A DNA stretch of 19,397 bases, from positions 1 through 19,397 of the forward strand of contig SVMQ01000010.1 in the NCBI GenBank assembly GCA_015067375.1, in the 5' to 3' direction. Of the stretch, positions 1 through 6,915 are shown in pieces. The notes below the pieces were generated by a model that saw only the letters and a list, made by a program, of their open reading frames with translations, did not search any database and had not been told where the DNA came from. Each line of letters begins with the position of its first letter. Within the stretch, counting starts at the first letter, position 1. The translations under genes were made by a program, and so were the position numbers. The stretch is from Oscillospiraceae bacterium. GTDB taxonomy: Bacteria; Bacillota; Clostridia; Oscillospirales; Ruminococcaceae.

Positions 1-411
1 GAAGCCAATCTGCAGAAGCTTGTTTATCGGCTCGCCATCGATAGCCATGGTGTAGATGGAGAAGGTCTCTCCGCCGTCCTCTACGATGAACTGGATTATC
101 ATGTTTACTTCCTCACCTTCATAGGTGCATTTGCCCTCACACTGAACGACCTCCATGCCGTCCTCGCTTGTAAAAGCAGTCCACGAGGGTGAGCCTAAAA
201 ATGCGTCAAATGCTTCGCCTACGGTCTTGTCGGGGTATGCGGTCAGATGTCCCGACTTAACGCTTGTAACGTTAAGCGCGCCCGAGCATGCACACAGGGA
301 TACCGCAACAACAAGAGCCAGACAGATCTGCACGATCTTCATAAACTTCTTTGCTGTTCTTCCGGAATTTGCGCGATGTGCGCAGGTGTCAGATGTTCTG
401 ATGTTTGCCAT
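1..411 (-). CDS. Small lipoprotein, C-terminus cut by the window start
   Basis: The reading frame is open from an ATG at 411 down to base 1, giving 137 residues with no stop, so the C-terminus lies outside the window. An AGGAGG ribosome site 9 nt upstream of 411 supports this start. A second ATG at 342 has no such site. A basic stretch is followed by a hydrophobic segment (about residues 24-41) ending in the lipobox LCAC, with lipidated Cys42. The protein is therefore probably anchored on the outer face of the membrane. The mature part has a TVGEAFDAFLGSPSW-type start and then alternating beta-like strands. Small clostridial lipoproteins of unknown function look similar, but I cannot name a family with certainty. 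It has its own promoter, so it is probably separate from the secretion operon just upstream. Confidence 0.75.
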   Translation of the reverse strand, partial: MANIRTSDTCAHRANSGRTAKKFMKIVQICLALVVAVSLCACSGALNVTSVKSGHLTAYPDKTVGEAFDAFLGSPSWTAFTSEDGMEVVQCEGKCTYEGEEVNMIIQFIVEDGGETFSIYTMAIDGEPINKLLQIGF

Positions 412-458
412 GGTAAATATCCTCCTTTTAATAATTAATGATCAAGATGCCATATTGT

Positions 459-467
459 ATTATACCA
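459..467 (-). promoter_or_regulatory. Extended -10 promoter for the small lipoprotein gene
   Basis: Read on the minus strand, the sequence is TGG directly followed by TATAAT, a perfect -10 with an extended TGn element. No good -35 is visible 17-18 bp upstream, as expected for extended -10 promoters. The transcript would start about 41 nt before the ATG at 411. Confidence 0.6.
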
Positions 468-485
468 CCAAACCATATCACTTTG

Positions 486-513
486 GTATGCTGACAGCAT
501 ACTTTGCTGTCAG
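486..513. repeat. Overlapping inverted repeats upstream of the lipoprotein promoter
   Basis: Bases 486-502 form an 8+1+8 palindrome (arms GTATGCTG and CAGCATAC). Bases 491-513 form a second perfect 8-bp inverted repeat (CTGACAGC, 7-nt loop, GCTGTCAG). The two share bases 491-502, so only one can form at a time. They sit just upstream of the extended -10 promoter and about 60-85 nt beyond the end of the secretion operon. No T-run follows on either strand, so an operator is at least as likely as a terminator. Confidence 0.5.
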
Positions 514-570
514 GCTGAAACCGACAATGTAATAAATGTCGATGGATATTCGTATTTAATGATTTGTAAT

Positions 571-2184
571 TTATACGTTTTCAATTATAGTTCTGTCCAT
601 ATAGCTGCCTATCGCGCCGTATATCGCAACGACTCTCAGAGATACATTTCCGCACTTGATGATATCATCCTCTTCAAGCTTCATCGGTGCTTCGAGCTTG
701 TTGCCGTTAAGTCTTGTGATATTGGTGTGGCTGAGGTTCTCTATCATAGGCGTGCCGTTTGCACCCACATACAATCTGCACTGCTGACGCGACATACTAC
801 CCTCATCAATAAACAGCTGACAGCCGCGTTCTCTTCCGACAACGATTCCGTTGCTGAGATTTAGCGACCAGTTCTGATTGGGATCGTTCACGTTCTTGAT
901 GCTGATCTGCAGGTTTGAGCTGCCGCCCGAGTAATCGTCCTCCATAACATATATGGTTCCGTAATCATCACGATCGCGCTCGTTAGAGTGTGCATTCTGT
1001 GTATCTGTAGCAGAGTTTCTCTTCTTTTTGCCTGCGACGCTGACGATTATTATAATTAAAACTATAATAAGTATCAAAGCGCCTGCGCCGATCAGGATAT
1101 ACAGAAGATATTCGTCAAGAAAATCTTCAAGAGAGAATGCCTCGTCCTTGTCGTCATCCTCATCTTCATCTTCGTCGTCTTTATCTTTATCTTTATCCTT
1201 GTCTTTATCCTTATCCTCTTCGGACTCGACCGCTTCCACTGTCATATTTTCTGCAGCAGACTCGTTCAGCTCCGCGTCAGTAGGAACATAAGCAGGTAAT
1301 ATGCAATATAATTCTTCTTTTTGGTTGCCGTCCATAACGGTAATGGGTCTCGAAAGACCATCCAACAAATGCTTCGGAACGCTGATCTGCAAGCACATCA
1401 CATCTTCTGTCCTCAGTTTCTCTATGAGATCGCTCTTATCAGCATTTGCATGAAGATTGACATAAGAGCCTGCAGTCTGATTGGTCAGATAAGTCAGTTC
1501 CTTGAGCGGTTCTTTTTGTTCATCGTTGCTTACAGCTACGATGTCAATATTATTATTGTTCTCCTCCAGCGCCTTTGTCAGCTCCTGATCCGTAAAACCT
1601 GTCTGAGTATGATCCACTCCGTCGGTTATCACAACGGTGTGATAATAGCAAGGTTTATCATCAGTATACTGAGTTTTGCTTATCGTCTTGAAGATCGCGT
1701 CATACAATTTACTTTGCTTGTTGTCAAATTGGATCTTCGTTGTATCATCAAGAGGATTTACTGCTTCACCAAGCAGTATGCTGTTAGTCGTAAAATCGAC
1801 CAGAGGCTTAGGGTCTTCATCGCCGAAAGTCATTAGTCTTGCAACTTCATTCGACGGCTTTTGCTTGAATGCCTCAAACAAAAAATCAAGCACATCATCT
1901 CGCATCTCGGTCGGTATAGACCTAGACACATCAACAAGATAGGTAGTGCAAACGGTAAACCCCCCGTCCGCCAGAGTCAATTTCTGTAAGATGTCAGCTT
2001 TTTCACCTGAAACATAGCAGCTCAGGTTTTCAGCATCAAAATCACCCGATATGTATATATAGGCTGTCTGTTCATCAAAATGAACCTGTTTTATCGTATC
2101 CTGCATATCAGCAAAGCTGACAACAGCAGTACACAAAACCACACACATCGATACTAAAATAGCCAGAAACCTCTTGGCGAACAT
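571..2184 (-). CDS. VWA-TM-FHA membrane protein, last gene of the T7SS-like operon
   Basis: The 537-residue protein has four parts. Residues 1-25 are a signal peptide. Residues about 50-265 are a von Willebrand factor A-like domain with a metal-site motif DVSRS (D85-x-S87-x-S89) and a TDG at 187-189. Residues about 360-384 are one transmembrane helix followed by KKKR. Residues about 440-520 are an FHA domain with GRE at 450-452, SRQQ at 465-468 and the terminal RLNG at 491-494. By the positive-inside rule the VWA domain is outside and the FHA domain, which in other proteins binds phosphothreonine peptides, is in the cytoplasm. A highly charged Asp/Lys/Glu spacer (322-348) lies just outside the membrane. 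AGGAGG stands upstream of the ATG, and the gene starts 35 nt after the preceding WXG100 gene. The role in secretion is inferred from the operon. It might take the place of EssB as a scaffold. Confidence 0.85.
   Translation of the reverse strand: MFAKRFLAILVSMCVVLCTAVVSFADMQDTIKQVHFDEQTAYIYISGDFDAENLSCYVSGEKADILQKLTLADGGFTVCTTYLVDVSRSIPTEMRDDVLDFLFEAFKQKPSNEVARLMTFGDEDPKPLVDFTTNSILLGEAVNPLDDTTKIQFDNKQSKLYDAIFKTISKTQYTDDKPCYYHTVVITDGVDHTQTGFTDQELTKALEENNNNIDIVAVSNDEQKEPLKELTYLTNQTAGSYVNLHANADKSDLIEKLRTEDVMCLQISVPKHLLDGLSRPITVMDGNQKEELYCILPAYVPTDAELNESAAENMTVEAVESEEDKDKDKDKDKDKDDEDEDEDDDKDEAFSLEDFLDEYLLYILIGAGALILIIVLIIIIVSVAGKKKRNSATDTQNAHSNERDRDDYGTIYVMEDDYSGGSSNLQISIKNVNDPNQNWSLNLSNGIVVGRERGCQLFIDEGSMSRQQCRLYVGANGTPMIENLSHTNITRLNGNKLEAPMKLEEDDIIKCGNVSLRVVAIYGAIGSYMDRTIIENV
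1179..1216. repeat. Imperfect hexanucleotide repeat coding for Lys-Asp
   Basis: About six imperfect units of tttatc/cttgtc/cttatc (plus strand) encode the KDKDKD run of the VWA-FHA protein. The unit is six bases, so slippage would change spacer length by two residues without shifting the frame. Confidence 0.8.
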
Positions 2185-2219
2185 AGGGATTACCTCCTGG
2201 GAATTAGAATATTGCCGGA

Positions 2220-2522
2220 TCAGTTGCCGCTGAATGCAGTCTTGAGTGCATCATCAGTGTCACGCATTGCCTGAGCAGCTGCTTCGAGCTCCTGAGCAAC
2301 ACCATCGATAACCTGAGGAACATTGTCCTTCAGAATGGGGTACATATCGCCATCAAACTGCTGGATGAAAGCCTGCTGAGCGCCACCTTCCCAACGTGAG
2401 CACACGTCGTCGATCTTGCTTCTGATCTGGGCTACCTCCTGTTCGATTGCGTCAAGACGCTGGCGAAGGAATGCCGCACCATCCTCAAGCTCCTGAGGGG
2501 TTATCATAATTCTCTCTGCCAT
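2220..2522 (-). CDS. WXG100-family secreted protein (WEG type)
   Basis: This is a 100-residue all-helical protein from the ATG at 2522. An upstream in-frame ATG at 2528 would add Met-Lys, but its ribosome site (GGAG, 2532-2535) is only 3 nt away, against 9 nt for the ATG at 2522, so I prefer the shorter form. The WXG motif is Trp-Glu-Gly at residues 44-46, followed by GAQQAF, in the turn between two helices, as in ESAT-6-like proteins. Members of this family are dimers exported by T7SS and can act as substrates or co-export partners. I see no clear YxxxD/E tail. It lies 40 nt after the next WXG100 gene in the operon, and the two may form a heterodimer. Confidence 0.9.
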   Translation of the reverse strand: MAERIMITPQELEDGAAFLRQRLDAIEQEVAQIRSKIDDVCSRWEGGAQQAFIQQFDGDMYPILKDNVPQVIDGVAQELEAAAQAMRDTDDALKTAFSGN

Positions 2523-2562
2523 TTTCATTCACTCCTTTCGTGTGATAAAAAAGTTATATCGG

Positions 2563-2859
2563 TCAATACTCCATCTGTGCAAGAGCATCAGCCTCTCTAA
2601 AAACCTCATCATACATAGTTGACGCGGTTGATAGATTCTTACTCATATATTCAAACACATGCACATAATCATCAAGATTGTCCAGAAGATCAGACTGAAA
2701 TCTTTCGAAAAACTGCTTTCCAGCATCGGAATCCCAGTCCTTTCTGAGCTGATCAAACGATGCTTCCAATGTAGTACGCAGCTGTCTTAGTTCCTCGCAC
2801 TGTTGATTGAGCTTGGTGCTTGCATTATCAAGAGCATCCTTATCTATAAGCAGATCCAT
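2563..2859 (-). CDS. WXG100-like secreted protein (WDS variant)
   Basis: This is a 98-residue helical hairpin protein. The turn motif is Trp-Asp-Ser at 42-44 followed by DAGKQFF, so Ser replaces the usual Gly, a tolerated variant in the wider family. A purine-rich AGAGG lies 6 nt upstream of the ATG. The start is 10 nt after the TPR gene stop, so translation may be coupled. No YxxxD/E tail is evident. Pairing with the adjacent WEG-type protein is inferred from adjacency and similar length. Confidence 0.85.
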   Translation of the reverse strand: MDLLIDKDALDNASTKLNQQCEELRQLRTTLEASFDQLRKDWDSDAGKQFFERFQSDLLDNLDDYVHVFEYMSKNLSTASTMYDEVFREADALAQMEY

Positions 2860-2869
2860 ATCAAACCTC

Positions 2870-4177
2870 TTAACGCTTTCTCATGTTTTCGGGAAGCATC
2901 TCAGCGACCTTTTTAGCCTCCTCTTGTGCTTCCTCGTTACGTCCTAAGGATTCAAGTATCGATGTGCGCAGCATACGCGGCTCAGCGCGATCGGGCAGCA
3001 GTGCAACTACATACTCGATAAGCTCCAGCGCCTTGTCATACTGCTCAAGATCTCTCAGGCACATGATCCTGAGAAGGTAAGCATCAAGGTGTCCCGGTGC
3101 TTCAAGCGACTGCTTACGATACTCTCTGATGGCCTCGTTGTACTTCGGCACTGCCTCGTCTGTTCTGCCCAGCATCTTAAGTGCGAGAGGCTCAAAATAG
3201 CGTGCAGTTTCCTTGTTGTGTGTGTCCACACCCTTTTCAAGCAGCTGCTGCGAATATTCCAGCACCTTTTCGTACTCTCTCTTTGCAACATGGCAGTTGA
3301 TCAGCAGGAATATAACATCCTCGTCAAACTCTCCTGCCTTTTCAGAGATAGCCTTTGCCTTGTCAAGCGCTGTGATAGCGGAATCCACATCATCGCGCTC
3401 TGCACTGATGCGCGCACGCTCCATATAAACACGGCGGAGAGTATCCTCTTCGATGCCCTCTTCCTTCTCCATCACATCAAGCAGAGCAACTGCTTCGTCG
3501 ATCTTTCCGCGTGCAATAAGCAGTCCGCTCTTGTCAAACAGGAATCCGGGATCCTTGGGGAACAGTGCCAGTCCTGCATTGAGAGTTTCCTCCGCCTTGT
3601 CCAGCTGATTATTCTCCAGCAGGAGCATGAACTTGAGATGATATCCCTCAAAAAGATCAGGGTTTGTCAGGATGGTTTCATCAAGAGCCTGCAGCGCCTC
3701 GGGGATATGGTTGCCCTTGATGAGCAGACGTGCCTTTCTGATGCGAACATCAGCACGCATAGCATCACGGGAGATAGCCTTTGAGTAGTTGCGTATCGCA
3801 AGATCGAACTCGCCGTTCTCCTCGTGGAGCAGACCCAGACTGAAATACACCTGTGCGTCGTCATAGCCGTTAGAAACAGCCTTGTTGAAGTTTTCGAAAC
3901 CACCGGCGATATCTCCCTTGAGCAGTGCGATACAGCCGAGATGATAATATGCAAGACCCGATGTGCGGTCTACCTTGAGCGCGTTTTCAAACTGCTTTTG
4001 CGCCTCGTCGTATCTTTCGAGATTTGCATAGGCTACGCCCTTGGAAAGATATACCTCGATATTCATGCGATCCAGCTTCTCAGCCTTCTCGTAGTAACCG
4101 AGTGCCTCCTCATAACGACCCTGACCCGAGAGCACCTTGCCCTGCATCATATATTCCTGTACGTCGATATTATCCAT
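2870..4177 (-). CDS. TPR-repeat protein of the T7SS-like operon
   Basis: The 435-residue soluble protein is built of about nine to eleven tetratricopeptide repeats, starting at residue 8. Examples are the units around GRYEEALGYYEKAEKLD (20-36) and ERYDEAQKQFENALKVD. There is no signal peptide or membrane segment, so it should be cytoplasmic. TPR superhelices bind peptides or partner proteins. Between a candidate effector and two WXG100 genes, a chaperone or assembly-scaffold role is plausible but unproven. AGAGGAG stands upstream of the ATG. It is not part of the known core of Staphylococcus or Bacillus T7SS. Confidence 0.9.
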   Translation of the reverse strand: MDNIDVQEYMMQGKVLSGQGRYEEALGYYEKAEKLDRMNIEVYLSKGVAYANLERYDEAQKQFENALKVDRTSGLAYYHLGCIALLKGDIAGGFENFNKAVSNGYDDAQVYFSLGLLHEENGEFDLAIRNYSKAISRDAMRADVRIRKARLLIKGNHIPEALQALDETILTNPDLFEGYHLKFMLLLENNQLDKAEETLNAGLALFPKDPGFLFDKSGLLIARGKIDEAVALLDVMEKEEGIEEDTLRRVYMERARISAERDDVDSAITALDKAKAISEKAGEFDEDVIFLLINCHVAKREYEKVLEYSQQLLEKGVDTHNKETARYFEPLALKMLGRTDEAVPKYNEAIREYRKQSLEAPGHLDAYLLRIMCLRDLEQYDKALELIEYVVALLPDRAEPRMLRTSILESLGRNEEAQEEAKKVAEMLPENMRKR

Positions 4178-4231
4178 AATTAACTCCTCTCAGTTTATTG
4201 TTATTTGCTTTGCATAAATGTCAGCGCCGTA

Positions 4232-6100
4232 TCAGAACGAACGACCACCGCCGCCGTGACCGCCGCCTGCAAGGCAGGTAAACGGCATTGGTTCACCTAT
4301 ACACGGATTGGATATATTGATATTGATATTGAATTCAAAGCTGGGTAACACGCCCGCAAAGCTTGTATTGATAGTAGTATTCACCATTGGTATCCTCATT
4401 TCAGGGAGATCAACAAACGGTTTTCCAACCGCCGAAACGAAATCAGCCATGCTGGGCAAGGATGCCAGATTACCTACTGCTTTCAAAGCTCCGCCTGCTA
4501 AAGGATTAGGCATAGGTGTCCCTGTATGAGCAGGTGTGAATGTGCTGATATCAGGAATATTCACTCCGATATCAGGCGGCAATAAGATATTCATATTCGA
4601 AAGATCCACGTCAAAAAGCTTTGCGCTGATGCCGTCTACATTGGGAATGCCAAATCTTACTCCTGTGGTGCGTACATTACCGAGCGCTTTCGCAACATTC
4701 TTGATATTTCCGATAAGACCCGCCTTGAAATCAAGCGCCTTTCCGATGCTCTCGCTTTTCAGGAAATCACTCGTTATCAGATTTCCTATGCCGACATCCT
4801 TCACGATCATCTCTTTGAGTTTTTTCAGCGCTGTAGTGTCAGCCCATAGTTTTTCTCCGTTTTTACCCTTTATCCTGCTATCCCTGTCAGGGAACAAAGT
4901 ACCGTCAAGTCCGCTCAGGATACGATTGACTCCTATTGCACCCATATTAGACTTACCGCTGCGCAGATCGTCAAGGTCGCCAACGATACCGTTAATACCC
5001 TTTATAAAACCATTGAGCTTCTTTGCGGCATCGGGTGTGATCTTTTTGATACCACCAAGATCTGCAATATCACCCAATCCCAAAGAATTAAGTAAAAACT
5101 CTTTGGGGTTAAATCTTTTAATAACAGTCTTGAAGCCATTCCAGAATGACGGCTTGCCCTTGACAAATCTTCCCTTGCTGTCTCTGGGCTGACAAAGCGC
5201 CTGGAAAGTCTTTTTCAGATTCTTTGCCTTAAACGACTTTCCGAATTTTACAGCTACATCAGCAATATCGACGAGCGTGCATACCGTATCAGTGATCTCT
5301 ATGGCTACCACCAGACCGTTCGAGAATCTATTCCAGAATTTACTATCAAAGTTTGTCTGCTGAAGCCAATCAGTTATCGAGTCCTGATCCGACCTTATCT
5401 TTGACATTCCGTGTTCATTCCGCAACGCATGATCATATGCAGAAACTGAGGTTATCAGATTCGTCACTGCATTGACTGCCGCAATGACTGCTCCTACAGT
5501 ACCTGCCACAGCAACGATTCCTGCTAAAATACCGCTAACAGGGAAAGATGCGATGACTGTAAGCACAACTGCAACAACAGAAAGTACGGCACCTGTAGCA
5601 GAAAGAACTATACCCACAAGCTCCTTGCCACCCTCGCAGTGATACCAATATTTGATATTATCACGAAGCTCGTCAAGCGCTCTTACAGTATCCGCGCCAA
5701 GCTTGAACAGATCTCCGATAAGCGGAAGCTCCTCCAGTCCGCACATGAAGCTCGTCCATGCAAGCTCCCAATCTGACGGTTTAAGGTCAGGATATTTTTT
5801 AAAGAAGCTCTTCTGATTAGCTTCGATAGTCTTCTTTACGTTATTATCCACACGCTCTGCCGTGTCTTTAAGCTTGTCTATCGCTGTGGATATGCTCGAC
5901 GCATTTGCACTCTTCTCGTTGATCTTTCTGATCTTCTGATCTACATAATAGCTTGCAGAGCCTGCGCCGCCTTTTATTTCGGCGATCTTGCCCTGAACCT
6001 TCCTGCTGAGATCATCACTGTACTGATCCAGCTCTTTTTTCAGATCATTGACCCTTGAAACAGCAGATTTTAAGTCGCTGTAGTCCAATGAAAGCACCAT
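4232..6100 (-). CDS. Candidate T7SS effector or surface protein, LXG-like N-terminus
   Basis: This is a 622-residue protein with no signal peptide. Residues 1-100 are predicted to be long amphipathic helices resembling the N-terminal targeting part of LXG-type T7SS substrates. Residues 160-215 are a strongly hydrophobic stretch rich in Ala, Val and Gly that could make two membrane-inserting helices. Residues 290-480 are basic and mixed. Residues about 500-600 are Asn/Pro/Ile-rich and beta-prone (NINININIS-like near 590). The tail holds Cys600 and Cys609 and ends in GGGHGGGGRSF. I recognise no nuclease, ADP-ribosyltransferase, lipase or other toxin domain. AAAGGAG lies 8 nt upstream. Preceding WXG100 and coiled-coil genes suggest a dedicated export cassette. 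No obvious immunity gene follows, since the next gene is a TPR protein. A pore-forming or envelope role is possible. Confidence 0.65.
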   Translation of the reverse strand: MVLSLDYSDLKSAVSRVNDLKKELDQYSDDLSRKVQGKIAEIKGGAGSASYYVDQKIRKINEKSANASSISTAIDKLKDTAERVDNNVKKTIEANQKSFFKKYPDLKPSDWELAWTSFMCGLEELPLIGDLFKLGADTVRALDELRDNIKYWYHCEGGKELVGIVLSATGAVLSVVAVVLTVIASFPVSGILAGIVAVAGTVGAVIAAVNAVTNLITSVSAYDHALRNEHGMSKIRSDQDSITDWLQQTNFDSKFWNRFSNGLVVAIEITDTVCTLVDIADVAVKFGKSFKAKNLKKTFQALCQPRDSKGRFVKGKPSFWNGFKTVIKRFNPKEFLLNSLGLGDIADLGGIKKITPDAAKKLNGFIKGINGIVGDLDDLRSGKSNMGAIGVNRILSGLDGTLFPDRDSRIKGKNGEKLWADTTALKKLKEMIVKDVGIGNLITSDFLKSESIGKALDFKAGLIGNIKNVAKALGNVRTTGVRFGIPNVDGISAKLFDVDLSNMNILLPPDIGVNIPDISTFTPAHTGTPMPNPLAGGALKAVGNLASLPSMADFVSAVGKPFVDLPEMRIPMVNTTINTSFAGVLPSFEFNININISNPCIGEPMPFTCLAGGGHGGGGRSF

Positions 6101-6125
6101 AGAGTATGCTCCTTTCTGAAATCAA

Positions 6126-6596
6126 TTAAAAAATTTTCTTAAACGTTTCTACTACATCACTGACACTCTCCTGAAACTGACGCTGCTTCTCAGCTGCGAT
6201 CTCTCTTTCAAGACGGCTTATCTCAGCTTTTGCTGCTTCATATTGAGCTTCCTTGTCATTGATATCCTGTTCAGTCTTTGTCAGCGCTTGATTCAGCTCG
6301 CTGACAGCCTGTGAGATATCACTGTCGCCCGTACCCTGATCTTGTTTGTTGGCAAATATCTCATAAAGCTCAGCGTCCTTTGCGCTGTAATTAAGGGCTC
6401 TGTCCAGCTGATCTATCGATCTTTGCAGGTCAGTGTTTATATCACCGGCATTGTTCGGTGCGACTTTGTTGATCTCTTTAAGAGCATTCTCGATATCCTT
6501 TTTGCGCTCCTTAAGTTCTTTGATCTCTCGATAAAGTTCGTCACGCCTGCCGATCCAGTAGCTGCGCTGACTGCGCAATGATGATAAGCTTGCCAT
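6126..6596 (-). CDS. Coiled-coil protein, possible partner of the effector
   Basis: The 156-residue, highly charged helical protein has two coiled-coil regions (about residues 13-50 and 105-145) and ends FKKIF. There is no signal peptide or membrane helix. Size, coiled-coil layout and position directly before the LXG-like gene recall the DUF5082/YwqH-type proteins encoded beside LXG substrates in Bacillus. The similarity is architectural and not confirmed by alignment. The gap to the preceding WXG100 gene is 15 nt and to the effector 25 nt. Likely role: adaptor that binds the helical N-terminus of the effector before export. Confidence 0.7.
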   Translation of the reverse strand: MASLSSLRSQRSYWIGRRDELYREIKELKERKKDIENALKEINKVAPNNAGDINTDLQRSIDQLDRALNYSAKDAELYEIFANKQDQGTGDSDISQAVSELNQALTKTEQDINDKEAQYEAAKAEISRLEREIAAEKQRQFQESVSDVVETFKKIF

Positions 6597-6611
6597 ATCC
6601 GTTCACCTACT

Positions 6612-6911
6612 TTACGATGTATAATTCTTTGCCAGCGACTCGTCCGTCTTCATATACTCGGCATTGGCATTCGTAAGCGCGTCGCGTATCTCATACATTA
6701 TATCCGCAATATCCTGAAGGTTGCACTGGACCTGTCTGTAGTCCTCCTTGAATGCGTTGCGGCCATTACCTTTCCAGCAGCTTTCATCGATCACAGCGTC
6801 ACATATATCGTTAACGCTTTTAACAATGTCCAGAAATTGTCGGATGTAACCCTCGTAAGCGGTTATCGTACTGTCAAAATTGATCGTATCAAGATGATTA
6901 ACATTTGACAT
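6612..6911 (-). CDS. WXG100 protein with YxxxD export tail
   Basis: From the ATG at 6911 the protein has 99 residues. An ATG at 6929 overlaps the end of essC and has no ribosome site, while AAAGGAG at 6920-6926 sits 8 nt before 6911. The WXG motif is Trp46-Lys-Gly48, followed by NGRNAF. The C-terminal helix carries Tyr86-Met-Lys-Thr-Asp90, a match to the YxxxD/E export signal of T7SS substrates. It follows essC after 4 nt. It may form the export pair with the coiled-coil protein or the effector N-terminus. Confidence 0.9.
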   Translation of the reverse strand: MSNVNHLDTINFDSTITAYEGYIRQFLDIVKSVNDICDAVIDESCWKGNGRNAFKEDYRQVQCNLQDIADIMYEIRDALTNANAEYMKTDESLAKNYTS

Positions 6912-6915
6912 GATC

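Noticed and set aside
1028..1291. Plus-strand frame coding for long Ser/Leu runs
   Set aside because: This is only the reverse reading of the Lys-Asp repeat in the VWA-FHA gene.
3089..3784. A 231-codon plus-strand frame opposite the TPR gene
   Set aside because: Antisense shadow of the TPR gene, with no promoter or ribosome site and no domain.
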